Shown one piece after another: positions 45,707 through 55,383 of a DNA stretch of 64,000 nt. The position numbers and the translations under genes are program-made. Every line of letters begins with the position of its first letter. Within the stretch, counting starts at the first letter, position 1. Source of the stretch: Thermoactinomyces sp. DSM 45892 (GTDB taxonomy: Bacteria > Bacillota > Bacilli > Thermoactinomycetales > Thermoactinomycetaceae); assembly GCF_900107305.1 (NCBI RefSeq), contig NZ_FNPL01000004.1, positions 124,001-188,000 of the forward strand, in the 5' to 3' direction. The notes under the pieces were generated by a model. The model saw only the letters and a program-made list of their open reading frames with translations, was not told the origin of the DNA and did not search any database.

Positions 45707-46921
45707 ATGATAACGAATCAAAATATAGTGATTATGAACCGATGGAGCGATGATTACGGAAACTATGCGATTCTCCTTGATCATCATCAGAATAACGTTT
45801 CCTATATCGTAAATGCGGGTGGTGCGGTGTATCTAAAGAACCATCCAGAGATTCCTAACTATGCACAAGTAGTGAATGATTTGAAAGATGTAGAAGAAGT
45901 AAGTGAGGCCATGGATCGTATCATAAGTCGATTTGGCAAGGTTGATGTTCTCATCGCATTATCGGAAAATGATATTTTGGTTGCGGGGAAAATGAGAGAT
46001 CGTTATTCGATTCAAGGGATGGGTTTACAAGATACCTTGCGATTTATTGATAAAGTGGAGATGAAAAAGAGTTTTGCCGGTACGAAGGTTGCGGTTCCGC
46101 GATATTTAGAGGATTTGACGGAAAAGAGTTTGCTTGATTTCGTATCGGGGACTGGATTTCCTATTGTGCTAAAGCCGAGAACAGGGGCAGCTAGTGCAGG
46201 AGTCAAGATTATCTCTGATATGGAACAGCTTACAGCTGCGATGAAAGAGATTGATATTCATACCTATGAGTGTGAGGAATATATCGAGGGTCCTATTTTT
46301 CATATGGATGGTATTATGAAAAACGGAGAGCTTGTCTTTGTAAAGACATCGCGCTATCTAAACACATGCTATGAATATACACTAGGAAAATCAGTTGGTT
46401 CCATCATCATTTCCGATGAGCAGAGATCGCAGAAATTTGCTGACTTTACGGAAGAGGTGATGAAGACCCTTCAGCTGGAAAACGGTGTGTTTCATCTAGA
46501 GGCCATTCTACGAGATGGGGATGAGCCTGTATTTCTAGAGTTAGGTGCACGTCAAGGTGGTGGGGAAGTAGTACCGCTCATGAGACTCCTATATGATGTG
46601 GACTTAGTGAGGGCACTTTTCCAATCCCAACTGGGCGAAGAAATTGAAGTAGCTCCTAGGAAGACGCCTTTCGTATCTGGATTCTTGTTATTTCCTGAGC
46701 CGAAAGAGGTACCTTGTAAAGTGGTGAAGGTATCTACAGTAGAAGGCTTATCTACACTCTCCTATCAATATATTCCAGAAGTAGATTCGATTCTGGACGG
46801 TAAGGGTGGGTACTATTTTAACGCTGGTAAATTTGCCTTTATCGGACGTGAAGAAGACATCGAATCGGATCTTCTCAGAGCCATGAACGAATATGAAATC
46901 GTAACAGAGCCAATCTCATAA
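45707..46921 (+). CDS. ATP-grasp ligase 4 of the cluster
   Basis: A 404-residue ATP-grasp ligase with GFPIVLKPRTGAASAG (~152), YECEEYIEGPIFHMDG (~186) and LELGARQGGGEVVP (~275), the E-x-G-x-R-x-G-G form of carboxylate-amine ligases such as BacD-like and carnosine-synthase-like enzymes. The C-terminal ~100 residues (SGFLLFPEPKEVPC...) form the usual final domain of that group. Last gene of the cluster; a terminator follows. It is not a close copy of ligases 1-3. Confidence 0.85.
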   Translation: MITNQNIVIMNRWSDDYGNYAILLDHHQNNVSYIVNAGGAVYLKNHPEIPNYAQVVNDLKDVEEVSEAMDRIISRFGKVDVLIALSENDILVAGKMRDRYSIQGMGLQDTLRFIDKVEMKKSFAGTKVAVPRYLEDLTEKSLLDFVSGTGFPIVLKPRTGAASAGVKIISDMEQLTAAMKEIDIHTYECEEYIEGPIFHMDGIMKNGELVFVKTSRYLNTCYEYTLGKSVGSIIISDEQRSQKFADFTEEVMKTLQLENGVFHLEAILRDGDEPVFLELGARQGGGEVVPLMRLLYDVDLVRALFQSQLGEEIEVAPRKTPFVSGFLLFPEPKEVPCKVVKVSTVEGLSTLSYQYIPEVDSILDGKGGYYFNAGKFAFIGREEDIESDLLRAMNEYEIVTEPIS

Positions 46922-46926
46922 TAAGG

Positions 46927-46990
46927 AAGACACCGCTTTGCTTCGGTTAGTTTTGGCTAATCATTTTGAAGTGGGTGTCTTTTCTTTTTT
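46927..46990 (+). terminator. terminator at the end of the ATP-grasp cluster
   Basis: AAGACACC (46927-46934) pairs with GGTGTCTT (46974-46981), with further pairing inside and TTTCTTTTTT after it. Confidence 0.75.
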
Positions 46991-47009
46991 ATATGGAAAA
47001 TAAAAAAAC

Positions 47010-47042
47010 TGAATGAATGACCACTCATTTTTGTGTTACAAT
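47010..47042 (+). promoter_or_regulatory. fadF promoter with FadR-type operator
   Basis: TGAATG (47014-47019), 17 bp and TACAAT (47037-47042) form a promoter. The palindrome TGAATGACCACTCATT (47014-47029) between the boxes resembles the Bacillus FadR site TGAATGA-N4-TCATTCA, so acyl-CoA-responsive repression is likely. Confidence 0.6.
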
Positions 47043-47114
47043 GGAACCAATTAGTAATGGTAAGATTATATATAGTCGCCGTAAATGAAATGTTTTGAAA
47101 GGAGCGGGCTAGCC

Positions 47115-49184
47115 ATGTCTACGTTACAAATTTTCAATATCATTGCACTTATTGCAGTAGCTAGTTATGCGTTTACCTTGTTTGGCTATGTGGTTTATCA
47201 ACGTTATCAGTACATTCGATTGGGCAAACCGATTGAATTCGAATTGAACTTTGGGGAACGCTTCCGTGAGATTTTAATTAATGTATTTGGGCAAAAGAAG
47301 CTTTTTAAAGATATGAAAAGCGGAATCATGCACACCGTTATGTTTTATGGGTTTATTATTATCCAGTTTGGAGCGATTGACCTTTTTTGGAAGGGCTTAC
47401 AACCGGGTGGTCATCTACCTTTAGGGCCTGTTTATGGGGTTTTCACTTTCTTGCAAGAAATCACAACGTTCCTCGTGTTGATCGCCACGATTTACGCGTT
47501 TCATCGTAGATATGTAGAGAAGCTTGCACGTCTGAAGCGTAATTTAAAATCAGGTCTGGTTATCATCTTCTTAACTTCGCTGATGTTTTCGATCCTGATG
47601 GGTGGGGCTTTTGAACAGATTGCTCTCCAACATCCATCTAGTTGGGCCACACCGATTTCATCTATATTGGCGATGCCGTTTTCGGGACTGTCAGCAGGTG
47701 TAGCAGAGGCGATATTCTATGTTTTTTGGTGGATGCATGCACTCGTACTCTTTACTTTCATGGTGTACGTACCACAATCTAAGCATTTCCACTTGTTAAT
47801 GGGGCCTGTAAATGTCTTTATGAAACGTCAGCAACCCCCGGGTAAACTTTCATTAATTAATTTTGAAGATGAGACAGTAGAAGAGTATGGAGTCGGGAAA
47901 GTTACCGATTTTAACCAAAAACAATTGATCGACTTGTATGCTTGTGTGGAATGTGGTCGTTGTACGAATATGTGTCCTGCTTCTGGGACTGGTAAGATGT
48001 TATCTCCGATGCAGTTAATCGTGAAGCTACGGGATCACTTAACGGAACAAGGGGCGGCGATTACACAAAAAGCGCCTTGGGTACCACAAGTTGCTTTTTC
48101 GAATGCGAACCAAGCAGCGTTAGAAGCAGCGGTCGGAGAGAGTGGCCCTGCGATGATCGGGGATGTCATTACAGAGCAAGAGATTTGGGCTTGTACCACT
48201 TGCCGAAACTGTGAAGACCAATGTCCAGTTATGAACGAGCATGTAGATAAGATTATCGATATGCGTCGCCATCTCGTGATGACACAAGGGAAGATGAGTG
48301 CGGAAGCAGGTCGTGCTTTCTCCAATATCGAGAAGCAAGGCAATCCGTGGGGAATTAGTAAAAAAGACCGTGACAAATGGGTGGCAGATGCAGAAGTACC
48401 GGTGCCAACGGTAAAAGAGGAGAAGGAATTCGAATATCTCTTCTTTGTAGGTTCTATGGGTGCCTATGATATGAGAAGCCAAAAAATCGCTCGAACCCTA
48501 GTGAAACTCCTTACCCAAGCGGGTGTGAAATTCGCGATTCTCGGAAACAAGGAGAAAAACTCTGGTGACACACCTCGACGTATGGGGAATGAATTCTTGT
48601 TCCAGCAACTGGCAGAAGATAATATCAAACAGTTCCAAAAGAATAACGTTAAGAAGATTATTACCATTGACCCACACGCGTACAACGCCTTTAAAAACGA
48701 GTATCCAGACCTTGGCTTGGAAGCGGAAGTGTATCATCATTCCGAAGTACTAGCAGATCTCATCTCAGATGGACGTCTCGTTCCAAGTAAGACGCTAACT
48801 GAACGTATCACTTATCATGATTCTTGCTATCTTGGACGCTATAACGATATCTACTCCGCCCCGCGTTTCATCCTAAGTAAGATTCCGGGGATTGATTTGG
48901 TAGAGATGAAGCGTAGCTTTGAAGATGCGATGTGCTGTGGGGCAGGTGGTGGCATGATGTGGATGGAAGAGCACGAAGGAACACGTGTGAACGTTGCACG
49001 TACCGAGCAAGCACTTGAAACCAAGCCGACGATGATTGGTAGTGCTTGTCCATACTGCTTAACCATGTTGTCAGATGGAACGAAAGCAAGAGAAGTAGAG
49101 GAGTCGGTTCAAACACTTGATGTTGCGGAAATACTTGCTCTCTCTATTGAATTTACGATTGATCAAGAAGAGCAGGCCTCCTAA
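47115..49184 (+). CDS. fadF: FadF-type iron-sulfur electron-transfer oxidoreductase
   Basis: A 689-residue membrane protein that probably passes electrons from acyl-CoA dehydrogenases or ETF to the quinone pool. About five transmembrane helices (~1-240, nitrate-reductase gamma-like) precede two ferredoxin motifs, CVECGRCTNMCPASG and CTTCRNCEDQCPV (~280-380). Two cysteine-rich CCG-type segments follow (HDSCYLGRYND; DAMCCGAGGGMMW). The same gene lies beside acdA-rpoE-pyrG in B. subtilis (ywjF). ATG 47115 follows AAAGGAG; an earlier in-frame ATG (47085) lacks one. Confidence 0.9.
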   Translation: MSTLQIFNIIALIAVASYAFTLFGYVVYQRYQYIRLGKPIEFELNFGERFREILINVFGQKKLFKDMKSGIMHTVMFYGFIIIQFGAIDLFWKGLQPGGHLPLGPVYGVFTFLQEITTFLVLIATIYAFHRRYVEKLARLKRNLKSGLVIIFLTSLMFSILMGGAFEQIALQHPSSWATPISSILAMPFSGLSAGVAEAIFYVFWWMHALVLFTFMVYVPQSKHFHLLMGPVNVFMKRQQPPGKLSLINFEDETVEEYGVGKVTDFNQKQLIDLYACVECGRCTNMCPASGTGKMLSPMQLIVKLRDHLTEQGAAITQKAPWVPQVAFSNANQAALEAAVGESGPAMIGDVITEQEIWACTTCRNCEDQCPVMNEHVDKIIDMRRHLVMTQGKMSAEAGRAFSNIEKQGNPWGISKKDRDKWVADAEVPVPTVKEEKEFEYLFFVGSMGAYDMRSQKIARTLVKLLTQAGVKFAILGNKEKNSGDTPRRMGNEFLFQQLAEDNIKQFQKNNVKKIITIDPHAYNAFKNEYPDLGLEAEVYHHSEVLADLISDGRLVPSKTLTERITYHDSCYLGRYNDIYSAPRFILSKIPGIDLVEMKRSFEDAMCCGAGGGMMWMEEHEGTRVNVARTEQALETKPTMIGSACPYCLTMLSDGTKAREVEESVQTLDVAEILALSIEFTIDQEEQAS

Positions 49185-49233
49185 TAAGACTATAGACCAT
49201 TGATAAATCTGCACACGTTAGGGGTGAACACCG

Positions 49234-49404
49234 ATGCATGTACGCAAAATTTCTGATAAAGGTCAAATCGTGATTCCGAGTGAGATTCGCCGAAAGTTAG
49301 AGATGAACGAGGGGGATCAGATCGCGTTTATCGAGACGAAAAAAGGTAATCTTTTGTTGGTAAATGTGAATAAGATTATGATTGATGAGGTTCAAGAGCT
49401 TTGA
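49234..49404 (+). CDS. AbrB/SpoVT-type small DNA-binding protein, 56 aa
   Basis: The whole protein is one swapped-hairpin AbrB domain: MHVRKISDKGQIVIPSEIRR, then a short LEMNEGDQIAFIE segment and a short tail. GQIVIPxEIRRKL is the diagnostic motif. Such domains occur in transition-state regulators and antitoxins; no toxin gene follows, so a regulator is more likely. ATG 49234 follows AGGGGTG. It lies 49 bp after fadF, possibly in the same transcript. Confidence 0.8.
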   Translation: MHVRKISDKGQIVIPSEIRRKLEMNEGDQIAFIETKKGNLLLVNVNKIMIDEVQEL

Positions 49405-49446
49405 TCGTTAGTTAGGCACAAATGATTTAGCCTGTTGGGACAATCC

Positions 49447-49642
49447 GGGGGCATGTGTCTATCCACAGCTCAAATAGTAAGTCTGCGAAGATGTGGAAAA
49501 GCAAGTCCGCTCCATCCTTCTTCGCTTCGGGCAAGTGGCAAAACTCGCAAAAAACGCTCAGACATTGCCACAAAACGCCCTTGCTACGAAGGACTACGCT
49601 AAGTAGGCTTACTAACCTCGCAGTGGCTAGACACATTGCTCC
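49447..49642 (+). repeat. dispersed intergenic element, most complete copy
   Basis: About 196 bp bounded by imperfect 18 bp inverted ends, GGGGGCATGTGTCTATCC and GGCTAGACACATTGCTCC, sharing an ATGTGTCTA/TAGACACAT core. Internal pairs such as GTGGCAA (49536) with TTGCCAC (49565) suggest a folded RNA. Its 5' part recurs at 39820-39885 and its 3' part at 14825-14876. No coding frame. It may be a MITE-like repeat or a structured RNA family. The other parts of the 49405-49878 gap show no gene. Confidence 0.55.
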
Positions 49643-49878
49643 TAGTTTGTTCTCATTTGGTGCTAATCAGATGTTTTTCTAAATTGCTTTCTTATGAAGG
49701 GATAAAAGCTTTATGGAGGAGCGGATTTGCTTTTCTACATCTCTGCGGATCGGTATTAGAGCAGTGATCGAATAGACCCTCCGGCCCTCTATTACCCAAC
49801 CTGCCAAAGTTACTTTTTCCTTTCCTTTCTTTCTCTTTTTAAGTCATCCAATCCTTATTAGACCGAAATGAAATACTA

Positions 49879-49907
49879 TTGTAAATACAAATTCAATCCT
49901 GTATTCT
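49879..49907 (+). promoter_or_regulatory. SigA promoter of the thiolase-icmF operon
   Basis: TTGTAA (49879-49884), 17 bp, TATTCT (49902-49907). The predicted start near 49914 falls on the cre site. Confidence 0.55.
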
Positions 49908-49912
49908 TAACT

Positions 49913-49926
49913 TGTAAGCGTTTGCA
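49913..49926 (+). promoter_or_regulatory. cre-like site (CcpA)
   Basis: TGTAAGCGTTTGCA fits the cre consensus TGWNANCGNTNWCA with one mismatch. Its place at the predicted start site would give carbon catabolite repression, as known for B. subtilis mmg. Confidence 0.6.
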
Positions 49927-49946
49927 AATTTGTTGCAATCCAAAAA

Positions 49947-49964
49947 TGAACGAACGCTCGGTCA
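49947..49964 (+). promoter_or_regulatory. FadR/TetR-type operator
   Basis: TGAACGAACGCTCGGTCA is an 18 bp palindrome with matching TGA-CGA-CG-TCG-TCA positions. It is of the TetR/FadR type and sits in the leader of an operon that itself encodes a TetR protein (55383). Confidence 0.65.
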
Positions 49965-49996
49965 ATGGAAGCCATTGGGAATTCATCTGGAGGTGT

Positions 49997-51181
49997 ATGT
50001 TTGTGAGAGAAACAGTAATCTTAGGTGGGGCTCGTACTCCATTTGGTAAATTTGGTGGGGCATTAAAAGATCAAACGGCTGCTCAGTTAGGCGGAGTGGC
50101 GATTCAAGGTGCGCTTGAGCGCTCAGGAGTAACGGTGGATCAAGTAGAAGAACTGATTATGGGAATGGTACTACAAGCAGGCGCTGGACAGATTCCGTCC
50201 CGTCAAGCGGCTCGCCATGCAAATCTCCCTTGGGAAGTGCGTACCGAGACGATTAATAAAGTATGTGCTTCCGGGATGAGAAGTGTAACCTTATCCGATC
50301 AGATCATTCGCGTAGGCGATGCGGAGATCATGGTGGCAGGTGGTATGGAGAGTATGAGCAATGCCCCGTACTTGCTTCCACAAGGTCGATTCGGGATGCG
50401 TATGGGAAATAGCCAAGTTTTAGATGCTATGGTGCATGATGGACTATGGTGTGCTTTTCACGATGTCCATATGATTGTGCATGGTAGCGCCATTGCGAAG
50501 AAGTATGAAGTGAGCCGAGAAGAGCAAGATGAATGGGCGGTTCGAAGCCATCAGTTAGCCGCGGCGGCGATGGATGCAGGTAAATTCGCGGATGAGATTG
50601 TGCCTGTTCATGTGAAGTCTCGCAAGCAAATGATTGTGGTCGATCAGGATGAGGCGGTTCGTCGTGATACCAGTATCGATGCGTTAGCTAAATTAAAGCC
50701 GGCTTATGTGACAGACGGTACGATTACAGCGGGAAATGCACCTGGTGTGAATGATGGTGCTGCGGCAATGGTGTTGGCATCTCGCGAGAAGGCAAACGAG
50801 TTAGGCATGGAGCCAGTGGCAACATTAGTAGGACATGCGGCGATTGGTCTAGAGGCACCTGATTTTCCGATTACACCGGCGTATGCCATTCAGAAATTAT
50901 TGAAGAAACATAATCTCACGATTGATCAGATTGATTTATTTGAAATGAATGAGGCGTTTTCAGTAGTCGCTATTGCGAATGCTAAAATCCTTGGTGTAAA
51001 CCCTGACAAGATTAATGTAAATGGAGGGGCTGTTGCCCTCGGTCATCCGATTGGAGCTAGCGGAACCCGTATTATCCTTACATTAATTGAGGAGCTAAAA
51101 CGTCGTGGTGGAGGTCTGGGAGTAGCGGCGATTTGTAGCGGTGCGGCGCAGGGAGATGCTGTATTGGTTCGAGTTGGTTAA
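49997..51181 (+). CDS. acetyl-CoA C-acyltransferase (thiolase)
   Basis: A 394-residue thiolase, the last step of beta-oxidation or acetoacetyl-CoA formation. Active-site Cys lies in [12 protein letters not shown] (~88); the second cysteine is in [12 protein letters not shown] (~381); and [17 protein letters not shown] (~345) is the classical signature. ATG 49997 behind TGGAGG is chosen. The open frame extends 43 codons upstream through the promoter, cre and operator, so that extension cannot be translated. The gene order thiolase-hbd-acd is that of B. subtilis mmgABC. Confidence 0.95.
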   Translation: MFVRETVILGGARTPFGKFGGALKDQTAAQLGGVAIQGALERSGVTVDQVEELIMGMVLQAGAGQIPSRQAARHANLPWEVRTETINKVCASGMRSVTLSDQIIRVGDAEIMVAGGMESMSNAPYLLPQGRFGMRMGNSQVLDAMVHDGLWCAFHDVHMIVHGSAIAKKYEVSREEQDEWAVRSHQLAAAAMDAGKFADEIVPVHVKSRKQMIVVDQDEAVRRDTSIDALAKLKPAYVTDGTITAGNAPGVNDGAAAMVLASREKANELGMEPVATLVGHAAIGLEAPDFPITPAYAIQKLLKKHNLTIDQIDLFEMNEAFSVVAIANAKILGVNPDKINVNGGAVALGHPIGASGTRIILTLIEELKRRGGGLGVAAICSGAAQGDAVLVRVG

Positions 51182-51198
51182 GTGGAGGAGGGGCAATT

Positions 51199-52053
51199 AT
51201 GTCGATAAAAAATGTGACAATCATTGGTGCAGGCCAGATGGGAAGCGGAATTGCTCAGGTGTTTGCTCAATCAGGGTTTGAAGTGACTCTATTAGATCAA
51301 CAGGAATCATTTGTACAAAAAGGGTTGTCTTCGATCGAAAAGAACCTTACTCGTCAAGTGGAGAAGGAGCGCAGTTCGAAAGAAGAAATGGATTCCATTT
51401 TGAGCCGAATTGCAGGTACGACAGAGCTGGAAATAGCTTCTACGAAAGCGGATTTAGTGATAGAGGCCATTATTGAACAAATGGAAGCAAAGGTTTCGTT
51501 ATTCAGGCAATTAGACGAACTCTGCCCGGCACATACCGTGCTTGCCTCTAATACTTCTTCTCTCCCTATCACTGAAATAGCCGCGGTGACGAAGCGTCCT
51601 GAGAAAGTCATTGGCATGCATTTTATGAATCCAGTGCCAGTGATGAAGCTAGTAGAGATTATTCGCGGGCTTGCGACGGATCAAGCAACCTATGACTTGA
51701 TTGAACAGTTATCAAGGGAACTAGGTAAGCATCCAGTTGAGGTAAATGATTTTCCAGGCTTTGTGTCGAATCGAATCCTGATGCCGATGATCAATGAAGC
51801 GATTTATACCGTTTATGAAGGGGTGGCGACACCAGAAGCAGTAGATGATGTGATGAAACTAGGAATGAATCATCCGATGGGCCCGCTCACGTTGGCTGAT
51901 TTCATTGGGCTTGATACCTGTTTATACATTATGGAAACCTTACATGAAGGATTTGGAGATTCGAAGTATCGTCCATGCCCCCTTCTTCGCAAATATGTGA
52001 AGGCTGGCTGGTTGGGAAGAAAAAGCGGACGCGGGTTTTACGTATACCAGTAG
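51199..52053 (+). CDS. hbd: 3-hydroxybutyryl-CoA dehydrogenase
   Basis: NAD-dependent oxidation of 3-hydroxyacyl-CoA, 284 residues. The N-terminal Rossmann motif [17 protein letters not shown] (~10-26) is followed by [12 protein letters not shown] (~116) and [16 protein letters not shown] (~136, catalytic His region). The C-terminal domain has [14 protein letters not shown] and [16 protein letters not shown]. Corresponds to MmgB. It starts 17 bp after the thiolase, behind GGAGGAGG. Confidence 0.95.
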   Translation: MSIKNVTIIGAGQMGSGIAQVFAQSGFEVTLLDQQESFVQKGLSSIEKNLTRQVEKERSSKEEMDSILSRIAGTTELEIASTKADLVIEAIIEQMEAKVSLFRQLDELCPAHTVLASNTSSLPITEIAAVTKRPEKVIGMHFMNPVPVMKLVEIIRGLATDQATYDLIEQLSRELGKHPVEVNDFPGFVSNRILMPMINEAIYTVYEGVATPEAVDDVMKLGMNHPMGPLTLADFIGLDTCLYIMETLHEGFGDSKYRPCPLLRKYVKAGWLGRKSGRGFYVYQ

Positions 52054-52073
52054 GTTAGTTGGGAGTGGGTCGG

Positions 52074-53213
52074 ATGCGGTTTTCGTTTACGGAAGAACAG
52101 ATTTTATTACAGCAGATGGTACGCGATTTTGCTCAGAAAGAAATAGCTCCAGAAGTCGAGCGGATGGAGACGGAGGACCGTTTTCCACGTGAATTGATTC
52201 GTAAGATGGGGGACCTTGGCCTAATGGGGATCCCGATTGCGGAGGAGTGGGGTGGATCTGGGGCCGACTTTATCTCTTATATTCTAGCGATCGAAGAGAT
52301 TTCGAAAGTGAGTCCCACTGTAGGGGTTATCCTATCTGTGCATACCTCAGTGGGAACACTTCCTCTTCTTAGATATGGAACCGAACAGCAGAAAAAACGC
52401 TATATCCCTAAATTGGCCAGTGGGGAGTATATCGGCGCATTTGGGCTGACCGAGCCTCAATCGGGGTCTGATGCCAGTCAACTTCGCACGACAGCTAAGC
52501 GTGTGGGAGATGAGTATATTATAACAGGCAACAAAATGTTTATTACCAATGCAGAAGCGGCCGATTTGTATACTGTTTTTGCCGTAACCGATCCAGATAA
52601 AGGGAGTTACGGAATCTCTGCTTTCCTTGTGCATAGGGATACCCCTGGATTTTCGGTTGGGAAAAAAGAGAAGAAAATGGGGCTTCACGGTTCCAATACA
52701 TGTGAGCTGATATTAGAAGAAGCACGGGTTCCAGCAGATCATCTGATCGGTCGTGAAGGACAAGGATATGAAATCGCCTTAGCGAATTTAGCAAGCGGTC
52801 GTGTCGGAATCGCGGCGCAGGGATTGGGTATTGCACAAGGTGCTTATGCGGCGGCAAATGCCTATGCGAAGGAGCGGAAACAGTTCGGAAAACCACTTAA
52901 TGTGATACAAGCCATTCAATTTAAATTAGCTGATATGGCGACTCAGATAGAGGCTTCACGTTTGTTAGTCTACCGTGCCGCGGAACTAGTCTCACAGAAG
53001 TTACCTTGTAAAAAAGAAGCGTCCATGGCGAAGATGTTTGCGACAGATACTGCGATGAAAGTTACAACGGAAGCGGTTCAGGTGTTTGGTGGATACGGCT
53101 ATTCTCGAGAATATCCAGTGGAGCGCTTCTTCCGGGATGCGAAGGTTACTCAGATCTATGAGGGAACGAATGAGATTCAGCGGATTGTGATTGGGAATGA
53201 GATTGGGAAGTAG
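52074..53213 (+). CDS. acyl-CoA dehydrogenase 1
   Basis: A 379-residue FAD enzyme introducing the alpha-beta double bond in acyl-CoA. Signatures are [21 protein letters not shown] (~124) and the C-terminal [22 protein letters not shown] (~340), with the catalytic Glu in [10 protein letters not shown] (~364). Corresponds to MmgC/short-chain dehydrogenases. ATG 52074 is preferred to TTG 52059, which overlaps the GGGAG. The stop is 55 bp before the next start. Confidence 0.93.
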   Translation: MRFSFTEEQILLQQMVRDFAQKEIAPEVERMETEDRFPRELIRKMGDLGLMGIPIAEEWGGSGADFISYILAIEEISKVSPTVGVILSVHTSVGTLPLLRYGTEQQKKRYIPKLASGEYIGAFGLTEPQSGSDASQLRTTAKRVGDEYIITGNKMFITNAEAADLYTVFAVTDPDKGSYGISAFLVHRDTPGFSVGKKEKKMGLHGSNTCELILEEARVPADHLIGREGQGYEIALANLASGRVGIAAQGLGIAQGAYAAANAYAKERKQFGKPLNVIQAIQFKLADMATQIEASRLLVYRAAELVSQKLPCKKEASMAKMFATDTAMKVTTEAVQVFGGYGYSREYPVERFFRDAKVTQIYEGTNEIQRIVIGNEIGK

Positions 53214-53268
53214 ATTTGAGCTGTGGTCACTTGAAACGATAAAACCTAACAAAAAGGGTGAAGACAAC

Positions 53269-54411
53269 ATGCAATTCCGCCTATCAGAAGAACATGAAAT
53301 GATGCGCCAAATGGTCCGCGATTTTGCTGAAAAAGAAGTAAAACCAAGTGCCGCAGAACGTGACGAGCACGAGATTTTTGATCGCTCGATCTTTGATAAG
53401 ATGAGCAAATTGGGCATGGCAGGAATCCCGTGGGGAGAGGAGTATGGCGGTGCTGGTTCGGACTATCTTAGCTATGTAATCGCAGTGGAAGAGTTATCCC
53501 GTGTATGTGGTTCTACAGGGGTTACGTTATCGGCACACATCTCCCTAGCTAGCTATCCAATCTTCACGTTTGGGACCGAAGAGCAGAAACAGAAGTATCT
53601 CAGACCACTTGCAGAGGGAACGAAGCTAGGTGCCTACGGCTTAACAGAACCAGGCTCAGGTTCAGATGCGGCTGCGATGCGTACGACAGCTGTCCGAGAT
53701 GGAGACGATTACATTTTAAACGGAAGTAAGATCTTTATTACCAATGGTGGAGATGCAGAGATCTATGTCGTCTTTGCCGTTACCGATGCTTCGCTCAAAC
53801 ATAAGGGGATTACGGCATTTATCGTAGAAAAAGGAACTCCAGGCTTTTCAATCGGGAAGAAGGAGAAGAAACTGGGGATTCGTGCATCCGCTACAACGGA
53901 GATCATCTTTGAAGATTGCCGGATTCCGATTAGTCAGCGCCTCGGGGCTGAGGGAGAAGGCTTTAAGGTGGCGATGAAGACGCTAGATGGCGGACGAAAC
54001 GGGATTGCGGCCCAAGCAGTGGGGATTGCTCAAGGGGCATATGAGGAAGCACTCGCTTATGCTAAGGAGCGCAAACAGTTTGGTAAGCCACTTATCGCAC
54101 TGCAAGCCATCCAATTCAAACTTGCTGATATGGCAACGAAGATCGAAGCGGCCCGTCTACTTACGTATCAAGCGGCGTGGCTAGAAGCGAAGGGGCTTCC
54201 ATATGGCAAAGCATCTGCAATGGCCAAGTTATTTGCAGGAGATACGGCGATGGAAGTGACGACCGAAGCGGTTCAGGTGTTTGGTGGGTATGGTTATACT
54301 CGCGAGTATCCAGTGGAGCGTATGATGCGGGATGCGAAGATTACTCAGATTTATGAAGGAACCAATGAAATCCAACGTGTTGTCATCGCGAAATATATTT
54401 CGAATGAATAA
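53269..54411 (+). CDS. acyl-CoA dehydrogenase 2
   Basis: A paralogue of the preceding enzyme, 380 residues, with [21 protein letters not shown] (~123), [16 protein letters not shown] (~160), [22 protein letters not shown] (~342) and the Glu in [10 protein letters not shown]. The two differ in the substrate-facing helices, so they probably prefer different chain lengths or branched acids. ATG 53269 behind AAAGGGTG is chosen; an upstream ATG (53191) lies inside the preceding gene. With meaB and icmF in the operon, branched-chain acyl-CoA is a likely substrate. Confidence 0.93.
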   Translation: MQFRLSEEHEMMRQMVRDFAEKEVKPSAAERDEHEIFDRSIFDKMSKLGMAGIPWGEEYGGAGSDYLSYVIAVEELSRVCGSTGVTLSAHISLASYPIFTFGTEEQKQKYLRPLAEGTKLGAYGLTEPGSGSDAAAMRTTAVRDGDDYILNGSKIFITNGGDAEIYVVFAVTDASLKHKGITAFIVEKGTPGFSIGKKEKKLGIRASATTEIIFEDCRIPISQRLGAEGEGFKVAMKTLDGGRNGIAAQAVGIAQGAYEEALAYAKERKQFGKPLIALQAIQFKLADMATKIEAARLLTYQAAWLEAKGLPYGKASAMAKLFAGDTAMEVTTEAVQVFGGYGYTREYPVERMMRDAKITQIYEGTNEIQRVVIAKYISNE

Positions 54412-54423
54412 GAGTGATAACAG

Positions 54424-55383
54424 ATGAAGGACTGGATCGAGGGCGTTAAAAATCAGGAAAGAAGGGCGATAGCGCGAGTGATCACCTTCTTAGAAAATGA
54501 TCATTCAGACGCAGAGTTTTTATTGCAAGAGTTGGAACGACTAGAAAAAAAAGCTTATGTCATTGGGATTACAGGTCCTCCTGGAGCTGGAAAAAGTACA
54601 CTCATTGACTGTTTGATCACGACACTCCGAGCGAAGGGACTACGCGTGGGGGTCATCGTAGTAGATCCAACAAGCCCTTTTACGGGAGGAGCGATCCTCG
54701 GAGATCGTGTGCGAATGGTTCGGCATGCGCTGGATGAGGGTGTATTTATTCGTAGTATGGGGAGTCGAGGTAGTCTGGGCGGTCTTTCTCGCGCTACCAA
54801 AGATGCGGTTCGTGTGCTAGATGCGGCAGGCTTTGATGTGATCATCGTAGAGACTGTGGGTGTGGGGCAATCGGAGCTAGAGATCATGCACTTAGTAGAT
54901 AGTGTGGCTTTAGTTGTTCATCCGCATAGTGGCGATGTGGTACAGGTGTTTAAAGCAGGGGTGATGGAGATCGCCGATCTGTATGTGGTGAATAAAGCGG
55001 ACATCTCTGGAGCGGCGAAGATGGTTGCTGAGATTGAACAGTATGTACATTTAACACATGATCATAGCGAGTGGAACCCGACGGTATCCCAAACGATTCC
55101 GATACAAGGAAAAGGGATCGTTGAATTATGGGAGCAGTTTCAGCATCATCGAGTCTTTTTACAAGAAAGTGGTGAAGGGATTCGTCGCCGTAAGGAGCAG
55201 ACGGTTCGTGAGGTAAAAGAGAGAATAAACGCTGAGTTCGATGCATATCTCCAGCAATGTACCCAAGAACCTGCTTTCCAAGAGCAGATGGAAGAGATTT
55301 GGCATGGCAAGAAGTTGCCTCATCAATTGGCTCGTGAATGGATCAAGAGTCACCTGATTAGACAGGATCGGGAGGGGATGTAG
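54424..55383 (+). CDS. meaB: MeaB-type methylmalonyl-CoA mutase G-protein chaperone
   Basis: A SIMIBI-class GTPase of 319 residues. The P-loop is GITGPPGAGKSTLIDCL (~48), switch regions include VVDPTSPFTGGAILGDRVRM (~80) and IIVETVGVGQSE (~142), and the base motif is NKAD (~195). MeaB loads and protects the B12 cofactor of acyl-CoA mutases. It is notable because the mutase in this operon, IcmF, already has its own built-in G domain. 12 bp after acyl-CoA dehydrogenase 2; the stop overlaps the next start (TAGTG). Confidence 0.92.
   Translation: MKDWIEGVKNQERRAIARVITFLENDHSDAEFLLQELERLEKKAYVIGITGPPGAGKSTLIDCLITTLRAKGLRVGVIVVDPTSPFTGGAILGDRVRMVRHALDEGVFIRSMGSRGSLGGLSRATKDAVRVLDAAGFDVIIVETVGVGQSELEIMHLVDSVALVVHPHSGDVVQVFKAGVMEIADLYVVNKADISGAAKMVAEIEQYVHLTHDHSEWNPTVSQTIPIQGKGIVELWEQFQHHRVFLQESGEGIRRRKEQTVREVKERINAEFDAYLQQCTQEPAFQEQMEEIWHGKKLPHQLAREWIKSHLIRQDREGM

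Noticed and set aside
49868-49996. N-terminal extension of the thiolase
   Set aside because: It runs through the promoter, cre site and operator and has Cys/Lys-rich, unthiolase-like sequence. The AGG-type ribosome binding site fits ATG 49997.
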